Below, in pieces: positions 55,522-64,000 of a stretch of DNA of 64,000 nt. The stretch comes from Oenanthe sinensis (lineage: Eukaryota; Streptophyta; Magnoliopsida; Apiales; Apiaceae). A model generated the notes under the pieces. It saw nothing but the letters and a program-made list of their open reading frames with translations. It searched no databases and was not told where the DNA came from. Position 1 is the first letter of the stretch; the number at the start of each line of letters is the position of its first letter. The position numbers and the translations under genes are program-made. Location: NCBI GenBank assembly GCA_028671895.1, contig CM053795.1, forward strand, positions 7,213,501-7,277,500, in the 5' to 3' direction.

Positions 55522-58500
55522 TTATTGAGGATTTGGAGGGCGGCTGTTAGCAGCAGAAACTCGGGATCCCCATTCAAGAAGTTCTTTGCTTGTATCATCT
55601 TTGTGCACAAGCACTTCAATGAAGCATAATGAATCCTTTTGTTCTCCAGTTGCTGTTGCAATTGCTTCTGTCAGCTCATCTTCCGTGCGTACCTACATTT
55701 CCCAGAATGCTATCTGTTAGTATACTGTTAGCATAATGATACAAGGGGTTCAAATTAAAAAATCATCTCCAATATCTTTTTGAATACACACTAACAGAAT
55801 TTTCTAAAAAATTATAATTTTCATAGCCGAAAATTTGCACAATCTTAATATTAAATTAATTGTTGCTACTGCACTAAAAAATTTATAATATTTAAGAGGA
55901 CCAATACAAATTATATTATATTTTTTCAAAATTTTATATTAGAATTTCTACGTATTAGGGAAGTTGGTGAGGGCCGGAGCTCACTCAGGCCCCTCTTAGT
56001 TCCGCCCCTGCCTATAGGCTTTATTACTATAATTCGTTGACATGTGATACACGACAATTGACAAGTTCGATCTATGCTGTGCCGTCACAACATCTAAAAT
56101 CCAAGAACTGGAATTCGATTCATCTCATGATTATAATTTAATTACCAGTCATATTCAAAGGTGGTTATTCGGCAGCAAGAATTGCCAATCATATTCCAGT
56201 TATTTGGAAGGAAGAATATAATATGAAATATATATTATCAATTTTATGATCATCTAGTTAAACTTTCAAATCAATGTATAAAAACTCCTTGGTACTACTG
56301 CTAACCTTGGCAGTCCAGCATTTTCCTTCACCATTGTGAATAGCATCAACTAGTCCAGTATAGTTCCAGTTCTTGATCACATTGTAAGGGCCGTCATGAA
56401 TTTCTACTTCTATTGTATACCCTCCATTGTTGATCAGAAATATAATCGTACGTTGACCGCATCGAATCATTGTTGAGATATCCTGAGCAGTCACCTATAA
56501 ATGGAACTATTTATTGGTCATGATGCTCTATGTGCATTTACAATTTACTTCATTTACTATTCCCAATGTAACATTCATAACTGTGTCAAAACCTTATCAA
56601 CAAATATTAATAGTGAACCCAGGTCTTTTTTTCTTCATAATTTTTGTAAAAGAATATTGAAGATATCATTCATCTACGTTATGTTTGACGCAAGAAATAG
56701 CTGAAGGTGTTTTGAACATTAATAAACTAAAACCCACACTATTGCTTACCTGGAAACTTCCATCACCAATGAAGGCAATCACACGTTTATCTTTCGCAGC
56801 CTGGGCATACCCAAGGGTGGCACCCACTGACCAACCAATAGACCCATATTGCATCTGGAACTCATACCTGATTAAACATAGCAAGTGATTAGCATGTGTT
56901 GATAAAGTTCCAGAAAACATGAATATAGACAGATGGATACTGTTGGGAATGTGACAAGATACTGATATAGTAAATTTGATGATCACATTATCACTGAGAT
57001 GTGTTGTTTACCCGCAATTTTCAGGAAGAGAGAGCTTTTGGCAATTAAACCACGAATCCCCTGTCTCTGCAATCACTGCAGTATCTCCACTAAGCATTGC
57101 CTGTGTATGAACTAGTTTAGTTACTAATCAAAGAGGCAACAGTATTGCTAGATGAAAGCATTCTATCGAGTTGGGAGAAAATGGGAAGGATGTTTGCAAC
57201 TCATCCAACTCGATGTTGCGAGCTATTAATATAAATATTCAATTTTATGTTACATTCATGGCAGAGAAATTATGTGTTTGCAGTCCAAATCCTAGTTCTC
57301 TTTCCAGGTAAGCATAATGCAATCAATAGCATGTGCTGTAGAATATCGTACAAAAATTCAGGAAACTAGTTTTACCTGTATGTGCTTGAAGAGTATGTTG
57401 ACCCTAAGAGGCTCACTGTTCACACGCGTAAGAGCAACACCTGGAGGCACATAGATACGACGGTAATTCTCCATTGCTGTACTGTTCTTTTTCAACTTCT
57501 TAGCCAGTGCAGTTAAGAAATCAGCCATGAAAACCCAACCCAAGGAAGGACCATTGCCAATAGTTACACGATTAGGATTGACTATGATGGCTTTCTCTTT
57601 TTTTATCAGTAACGAGTACCCAACTGAGCTGTAATCATTAAAGATAGGACCAACGAACACATAGGCATCAGCAGATTCCACTATCTCCCCTGCAAAGCTG
57701 GTACTAACAGCGCCCCAGTATGTCCCAATGAAGTGAGGATGGTGCTCTGGAACTAAGCCCTTGGCTGAGGGCATGATAGCTATTGGATACCCACTAGCAT
57801 TGGCAAACTCCTCGAAGGCCTTTTGTGCCTTTCCTACCCTTAGCTTGGGTCCTCCCACAATGACAGGCTTCACAGCCTTATTCAGAAGCTTGGCTGTTGC
57901 TTCCACTGCGGCTTCCAATCCTAACTGATTGCTGACCCTAAAATAAAAAAAGAAGAATAGCCTTTCTATAAATACAAGAGAAAGGACTAGAAGATGAATT
58001 CGCAAATAACAACATAATGACATGAATAAAGATGAAATACCATCCTGTCAATGATAGTAAATAATTACTAAAGGTGCAATATAAACATTTTGTTCAGAGT
58101 TAATACACCATGCTATTGAAAATTGAATAGCATATAGAATGAGTAGCACTTTTCTGGTCCCAATTTTCACGAGCATTGCTCTCATTAAAATGCTCATATT
58201 ATCAATAAGCAAGTGTATATATGGTATGAAATTATTATGTATGTGCAACCCCTGTTAAATCGCAATAGAACAATAAATGCATAAATCCTTTGTTACTATT
58301 AAAAATCGAGGCAGCACTTACTTTGGTGCAATGAAATATGGAACCGGGTCTATAGAAAATGTTGGGTGAGGAATTCCAGGCAAATTGCAGCTTATGCTGA
58401 TATACACCGGTTTGCTTTCCTTCAACGCAGTCGATATCGCATTATCAATCAGCTCGTGTGCATCATCCAAATTGTTAACCACTGCCTGTTGCATGCATCA

Positions 58501-59793
58501 TCATTTAATCATTCTTAGTCTTACCCCAGTTAACTATTCAAATACTAGAACTGATCACAACTACAATGAATAGAAAAATGTTGCATATATTCATACTCTA
58601 CAAGCATACACATTTTTAGTTGAATTAAAGCTCCTTGCCCCATATTCATGTTAGGCATCAGTGAATTTCTGCATAAACTATACACAGTGTTGCCTTTTTA
58701 AAGTATGTGTGACAAGCACAATACAAAACTGCGTCGTCCAGCAATTGAAGGGCATAGAAAAAACAAAGTTTCATGTTTGTATGCAGTATGCATTACATAT
58801 TTTACATCACACATGAAACATATTTATATGCGTTACACATAAAACACATTTTTATGCTGAAGTTAATTTTCATCATTCATCCCACCCTACAACCTTTGGT
58901 GTCCTCTGTTACTACCATTTCTAGATAGTGTCACAACGTTTATAGCACCGTGAACAAGATCTTATTGTAGGTCCAACGCTGCTTGCTATAAATGCTACTA
59001 CCATTACATATACTTCCTCCCTCCCTCTCATTCAATTACATTAAATAAACTACCGAGTGATTACTAAATATATGTACTCATATTTTTTTTCAAAAAAAAA
59101 TCAACAAATCCAACACTAAATTTATCATATTAGTTGAATGCAGACAATACATTTCGGACAACAGAACAGAACAACTGAATTAGGAAGCATGGTCATAATT
59201 ATTAGTTAATGTATGCAAGCAAATAAAAAAAAACACAGATCATGCATCAAGCACTTGTACACATAACACACAAATATGTACATGCACACTGCACACAACA
59301 CAAGTACACCAACTTTGAATTAGCTGACCTGAGCACAAGTGACAGTCTGAAAACAACGAAGCTCCTGACTAAAATCAGGCAACCCAATAGTATGATGAAG
59401 TATCCTATTAGTTCCATAATCATTTGAATTTGGACCACCAACTATACATATCACTGGCAAATTCTCACTATAAGCTCCGGCGATCGCGTTCAATACACTT
59501 AGCCCACCAACAGTAAAAGTCACAACACAAGCTCCCACGCCTTTCGCGCGTGCGTAACCGTCGGCAGCATATCCGGCGTTGAGCTCGTTGCAGCAACCCA
59601 CAAGATTGAGCTCTGGTTCGTTGATGAGATGGTCTAGTAGAGTTAAGTTGAAGTCACCGGGAACTGAGAAGACATCTTTGACGCCGATTTGGACTAGGCG
59701 GCGAGCTATGTGACGGCCTAGAGTTCCTGTGAATGTTCCGGCGGGGATCGGAGGCGCCGGTGAAGTTGCACCTACTTGATTTGCGGCATCCAT
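55522..59793 (-). CDS. PDC: Pyruvate decarboxylase
   Basis: Seven exons in phase (59329-59793, 58322-58485, 57376-57937, 57012-57100, 56750-56867, 56306-56494, 55522-55692) give 585 residues, close to the family's usual ~590-605. It converts pyruvate to acetaldehyde and CO2 with thiamine diphosphate and Mg2+ in the cytosol, feeding alcohol dehydrogenase during low oxygen. Visible motifs are the catalytic Glu in GCCNELNAGYAADGYAR (Glu70), the HH pair in RILHHTIG (133-134), the cofactor motif GDGS (461-464) to NN (488-489), and the second catalytic Glu in NNGGYTIE (495). The end is the typical SRVSAANSRPPNPQ. A TATA run lies about 100 bases upstream of the ATG. All active-site residues I checked are intact. 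Confidence 0.96.
55800..56014 (-). mobile_element. One-ended hAT-like fragment in a PDC intron
   Basis: Read on the minus strand the right side begins CAGGGGCGGAACTAAGAGGG and GCCTGAGTGAGCTCCGGCCC, a GGGGCGGA terminus seen in hAT-like plant elements, with AT-rich DNA behind it. The other end and a target duplication were not found, so the limits are approximate. It is in the intron between exons 6 and 7. Confidence 0.4.
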
Positions 59794-59892
59794 TGGGTGA
59801 TTATTTGACCCTTTTTGATGAATTTTAATGGGGTGTGGATGAATTTTTGTAGATCTTTGGGATAATTGAATTACAGCAGTACAAAGGTGGTG

Positions 59893-59905
59893 TTATATAT
59901 ATATA
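59893..59905 (-). promoter_or_regulatory. TATA box candidate for PDC
   Basis: CTATATATATATAACA on the minus strand sits about 100 bases upstream of the PDC ATG, a suitable position for the core promoter. Confidence 0.5.
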
Positions 59906-60591
59906 GTGTGTGTGAACAGTGATAATGGTTTTGTTGGTAATAGGTGGAATATTTATTAATGAACAACACTGTGGGTTTGTATCTTGGTTGGATGAAATTC
60001 AGATATCATTCAACCCTATACAGCTGGTTTTGGGCATTTTGGTTTTGAAATGTATATATATAATAATGTAGTACTATGTATTATCAGTCTTTCTAACTTT
60101 ATGAATATTTTATTACTATTGCATGATCGCAAAGTGGTTGGTTTACTTTAAACGGTTCTTTTTAGCACAAAATTTGCGTCGAATTGTTGGAAACCGGAGG
60201 CTCTTTCAGTTTTGTGTGTAGTGGTTTTCTCACATGTATACTGATTACAGAATTTAAGATGAGAACAAAATTGTTCCCTTTATGTTTCAACATGTAAGAA
60301 ACTGTAAAGGTGCGGAAAAATACTTGTCCTTGCGATCTTTGCGTTAGTTCAATTGTGTATCAATTTTCCAAGACCCATTTTTTTTTGCTAATTTTCCCAA
60401 GACCTTTTTGTGTATCTTTTCTTTAGGAGTTGCGTTGTAGTAGTACGGTAATTGTTTGTAAATTAGCGGTCCAAGCTGAGAATTCAATTCAAACATCAAC
60501 TACTAGTGTACATGTATTTGGGCCCTACTTTACTCAGTACCTGCCTCAACAGAGTAATTTAGAATATATACTTTTTCGAGTCTGATTATGG

Positions 60592-60797
60592 TCCGGTTTG
60601 TCTAAACTTATAAGCAGTTTATAAGCTGAAAAAGTTGGTATATATGTACTTTTTCTGAAAATAAGTAACTTATTTTCAAATTTGAAAATAAGATTTGGTC
60701 TTAAATTTCTAAAATAAATATTAATTTTCAAAAAAAAATATGAAAATACTTTTTTAAAAAAAGTAACTTATTACTTATAAGCTAAGCCAAACACCGT
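60592..60797. mobile_element. MITE, same family as 17262-17461
   Basis: The ends GGTCCGGTTTGTCTAAACTT and ATAAGCTAAGCCAAACACCG are inverted copies, each followed by a TTATAAGC-type motif. The interior GTACTTTTTCTGAAAATAAG TAACTT matches the reverse complement of the 17262-17461 element. No coding capacity. Confidence 0.65.
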
Positions 60798-62151
60798 GTA
60801 CTTATCTTCCAATCATTCGATTTTGAAAACCAAATTTATTTTTGAGAAAGCTCACAAAATTTTGCTTCTAATTAAAATCGACTTGGAAAGAAAATTTTGA
60901 GAAAAATATTAGTCCATTGCACATTCTTTCAGTTGTAACTCTGTCGTGACCGGTCTTCACCAAGCCCATTAGGAAGCCCAATTAAAAATTATAACTTGGG
61001 CTTTGAAATCACTGAATGCTGTTCAACGGAATCAAAATTTATTCTTTCAGTAGTTAACAATGAACGTAGAAGCCTAATAGTTAAGTCCTCTGTGGGCTTA
61101 AGCTCAATAATGAAATTAGCTTTTATAATAATAACAAAAGTTGTTTTGGAAAAAACTATCATTTATTTGAATGTAATCCAATGGTGTAACTATAAATTAC
61201 TTCAAACCTAAACAAATTGGAGTACTATTTTTGGTTTAAAATATATTTTAAGTTACACCAAATAAATTAATCTAATTACATAATTCAGTTATAGTCACCA
61301 CGGTTACGTAGTTAAATAACTACAAAAAATATGAAACAAAGAAGAGTATAAGTAACAGGTCAGTGATATCATTCCTTTCTCATCTTGTTTTTTAAAATCT
61401 TATTAAAAATAGTAATTTTTTAAATTATTTTTAAATTTTATTTACTCTTTAAAAATTTCGCACATCTTATTTATCATTTCTATTCCTATTTTCTAATTAA
61501 CTTTTTCTCTTTTTTCATTACAGTTTTTAACCATCAATTTTCACTTTATTATATATTTAATGAGATGAGACGAGACGAGGATGAATAACAGAACCCTAAA
61601 TATAGCGATTTAGTTCCTAAATCTATTTTAAAGTTCCAGATGAAAAATAAATTTACACAAAATTTTATAAATTTCTCCAAATAATAGAGATAGGAACATT
61701 TTATTCTCTGTAATTTAGTAATCAAAATAGGAAGAAGAAAAATAGAGATATTTGAAGATACATTAAAGTGAACATAATATCCATAAAATTTATATTCCTC
61801 GTTTTGTCTAGTTGTCCAATTCAAGGATATCTCTGTATTGATCAAGAAAGATGAATTAGGCAGAATAGTATTGGACAGCTCATACGAAGCAGACGCCCTT
61901 AAATAATTAACATAAGCGAGAGCTACAAAACTGCATCGAACACTTACTACAAAGATGCAGAAAAGGGGCACTAAAATTGCATCATCATTCACCAATCATC
62001 ATAAAATTTGAGTAACAAGATAATCAGAGCAATAATCACCAACCAAGAATAAGAGATGTACACTACTCGAGTACTTGAAAAAGTTAATTCAACTAACCAA
62101 CTTTGTAATTCATGAGAATAAAAAACAAAGAATCCAATACAGTGAAACCAA

Positions 62152-62658
62152 TTAACAGGGGATTTTCTTAGTGAACCACTTGATAATCGAGAAAGGAGCC
62201 TTAATTAGAGCCAGTGCTAGCTCTACCATCACCGTCACGCACAAACAACACGGACATATGCACGTCAATGCCAACCTGCACCCATAACACATACATGAAT
62301 CAATATTTTCTCTCAATACTCGTAGATATTTAGAGAATGAATAGCATCTTTAAACTCATCAATCTTAGATTTCTAAATACAAAAAACACCAAATTTATTT
62401 ATGCGAACCAAATAAATTCAAATCTTGGATGGAGTTTCGAGTGAGGTATGTATTGACAAGTGAACATGCACAAATATCAAAGAGATAATAATTACCATGA
62501 TCAAGAAGTATATAATGAGAGAGAGTGTGTGTTACCCAACAATCCAGATGACAACTCCAATGAGTGAGAGGACAAGAGAGACGAAAGCAAAGGGCAAACC
62601 CAACAGAAAACCTAAAGGCCTGCTGCACTCACAACCATCATCATCATCTCCGTCACAT
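62152..62658 (-). CDS. TAXIMIN-type signalling peptide gene; no in-frame ATG
   Basis: Two exons, 62536 to about 62658 and 62152-62275, join GG/G across a GTAACA...TGCAG intron. They encode the highly conserved TAXIMIN sequence: GCECSRPLGFLLGLPFAF, a hydrophobic stretch VSLVLSLIGVVIWIVG, the Cys motif CICPCCLCV, and the ending ALIKAPF...WFTKKIPC. TAXIMIN peptides are small Cys-rich plant proteins of about 73-80 residues, linked to lateral organ separation and to specialised metabolism. The ORF track-size cut-off aside, its frame stays open only back to a TAG in the leader, and I find no ATG in it. The ATG at 62656-62658 reads ATG TGA out of frame. The start could be altered by a 2-base loss, be non-AUG, or lie in an unseen exon. 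Confidence 0.8.
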
Positions 62659-62712
62659 GATCCCTTGTTGTTTCTTCTTCTTTCTCGCTTATAATCAATT
62701 CCTCTCTTCTTG

Positions 62713-62742
62713 TTACAAAACTAAACCCAACCCTTTCTCCAT
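62713..62742 (-). promoter_or_regulatory. Upstream ORF in the TAXIMIN leader
   Basis: The first ATG after the TATA box opens a nine-codon frame (MEKGLGLVL) and stop, ahead of the TAXIMIN frame. Two more short ATG frames follow (ATG TGA at 62656-62658 and MMMMVVSAAGL starting near 62650). Together they would be expected to reduce translation of the peptide, if this is the transcript leader. Confidence 0.4.
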
Positions 62743-62822
62743 TTCTTGTTCGACTCTTTTGCAATTTCTTACGCGGACAACTCAACAAATTACCAAGAAT
62801 AGTCTATCTGTTTGATACAACC

Positions 62823-62831
62823 ACTATATAT
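62823..62831 (-). promoter_or_regulatory. TATA box candidate for the TAXIMIN gene
   Basis: TATATATAG on the minus strand lies about 170 bases upstream of the first conserved TAXIMIN codon, placing a transcription start near 62795. Confidence 0.5.
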
Positions 62832-64000
62832 ACTCCATATTTATATATTTTTTATACGTATAAATTTCCTCTGTATCTTCTCTTTAAATAAATACCTGTA
62901 ATATATAACACCGAATTATTAAATTAGTAAAATATGTTTTGGCAGCCTCGGTGAACATCATGGACCAACAACTTTACGTCATACTTGACCCCACCGACTC
63001 TTACCATTCTTTTTATTACGGATCAATTAATCATCCAAAATTACAATTTCCGTTGCAAGTTGCAACATTTATGTTATACCCAAAATAGGGAATTCTAGGA
63101 GTAACGGTCATTTTAACAATTCTGTATACGTAATTTCATTTAATATTTCACTTTTTTTTTTGCTAAGTAATATTTCACTTTTTAAAACGTGAAGCATACA
63201 AATTGAATAAAAACGGTGGACAATAATCTTTTGGTAAGGAAGTGAATGGTTTGAAATTTTATTTTAGAAAGGGGGAAATGCAAAGTGCTATTAAATTTAA
63301 ATATAAAATTAGTAGCAAGAAAGATGAAAAGTTGCCACTGGACTAGAAAGACCCATATACTAATTACTCCCTCCGTCCCATTGATTTGTATACAAATCAA
63401 ATGGGCACGGAAGACAAGGAAAAATAAAAAAAATGATAGTGTAATAGTAAAGTTAGGTAAAAAGTGGGTAAAGTGGTGGGATCTATTAATATTTAATAAT
63501 AGATTTGAGATAGTGGAGGAAAGTAGTTGGTGTAATAGTATTTTTATATTATGAATTTGAGATAGTGAAGGAAAGTTAGTGGGTGTAATAGTATTTTTTA
63601 TTATTAAAACTTTACTATTTTTGGAATGTATACAAATGAGAGGAACATCCAAAAAAGGAAAGTATATAGAATTGAATGGGACAGAGCGAATATATACTAA
63701 TAAGATAATCTTTTTAAGTAATGATTGCTCAAGAATGTAACAAAAGTGTCTTTGGAATCAGATACCTCAAGGCTCAAGCTGATTGGGCTCAATGCGTGGC
63801 TTCATTAACCCATCATGTGGTACTAGGCGAGGAAATAAAATGTTTTCGAAAGTTAGGAAGAAATTACAATATAAAATTGATTAGATGCAGCTTTCGAGAA
63901 TCAAAATTATATTCATGACCATCGGTCCGATTTCAATTTTACACACACGGTGACATTTTGGAATTTAAATTTGATATTGTACAAAAAAATTACCTATTCA
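62832..64000. other. Intergenic DNA at the right end
   Basis: Upstream of the TAXIMIN promoter I see no supported gene. It contains the Stowaway MITE at 63367-63690. The two open frames at 63182-63652 (-) and 63285-63554 (+) run largely through that element and are not considered genes. Confidence 0.5.
63367..63690. mobile_element. Stowaway-type MITE (Tc1/mariner)
   Basis: The left end CTCCCTCCGTCCCATT is the classic Stowaway terminus. The right end AATGGGACAGAGCGAA is its inverted copy with a few changes, and TA flanks both sides (63365-63366 and 63691-63692). The interior includes a short palindrome (GATTTGTATACAAATC) and two copies of a phrase containing GAGATAGTG(G/A)AGGAAAG...GTGTAATAGTATTTTT. 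Confidence 0.85.

Larger units (their letters stand above)
59794..62151. other. Intergenic DNA between PDC and the TAXIMIN gene
   Basis: The left part is the PDC promoter. It includes a MITE-like element at 60592-60797. The minus-strand 148-codon frame at 61549-61995 is AT-rich with no domain, and I do not regard it as coding. The end near 62151 is the TAXIMIN 3' flank. Confidence 0.5.

Noticed and set aside
61549..61995. 148-codon minus-strand open frame near the TAXIMIN gene
   Set aside because: The translation is rich in Ile/Leu/Phe/Tyr/Asn from AT-rich DNA, has no recognisable domain, and lacks splice-linked partners.

Overview
The window is nuclear DNA of a flowering plant, most likely a eudicot. 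It is AT-rich. Its genes have many short GT-AG introns and are separated by intergenic DNA full of small non-autonomous DNA transposons (MITEs). The families are plant-specific or plant-typical: ALOG, BSL Kelch-phosphatase, CHUP1/IPGA1-like, TAXIMIN, plastid L34, GDSL esterases and pyruvate decarboxylase. I cannot name the species. Gene models were built by hand from splice sites, reading-frame phase and family conservation.

Layout, left to right. 1-2576 is gene-free AT-rich DNA. An intronless ALOG (LSH-type) nuclear protein gene lies at 2577-3122 (-), followed by about 4 kb of gene-poor, MITE-bearing DNA. A 21-exon BSL1-type Kelch/Ser-Thr phosphatase of brassinosteroid signalling occupies 7362-16885 (-). 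A DUF676-type alpha/beta-hydrolase with a plastid-like leader follows at 19665-26463 (+); its intron 8 carries a plastid DNA insertion (trnA-UGC 3' exon to rrn23 start). Just downstream is a papain-type protease remnant joined to a duplicated scrap of the hydrolase gene (26769-27385). Next come a DUF3820 protein (27783-28667, +), a tRNA-Gly(GCC) gene (30023-30093, +), three phase-compatible exons of an unrecognised gene (30395-31993, +), an ARM-repeat protein (33998-36910, +) and an unrecognised protein with an internal tandem repeat (about 38240-39425, +).

The right half is mostly minus-strand: plastid ribosomal protein L34 (40842-42401), a ~530-bp near-perfect palindrome (42936-43467), an IPGA1/CHUP1-like gene with a hAT-type MITE in an intron (44015-48098), two tandem GDSL esterase genes (48861-50931, carrying a one-base frameshift, and 51796-54061, intact), pyruvate decarboxylase (55522-59793), and a TAXIMIN-type peptide gene (62152 to about 62660) whose reading frame has no in-frame ATG. 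A Stowaway MITE lies at the right end.

The genes are independent nuclear loci, not an operon or pathway cluster. The only functional grouping is the tandem GDSL pair. I did not find a convincing new multi-gene system. The most unusual items are the palindrome, the chimeric protease/hydrolase pseudogene, the ATG-less TAXIMIN locus, the three orphan exons and the repeat-bearing unknown gene.
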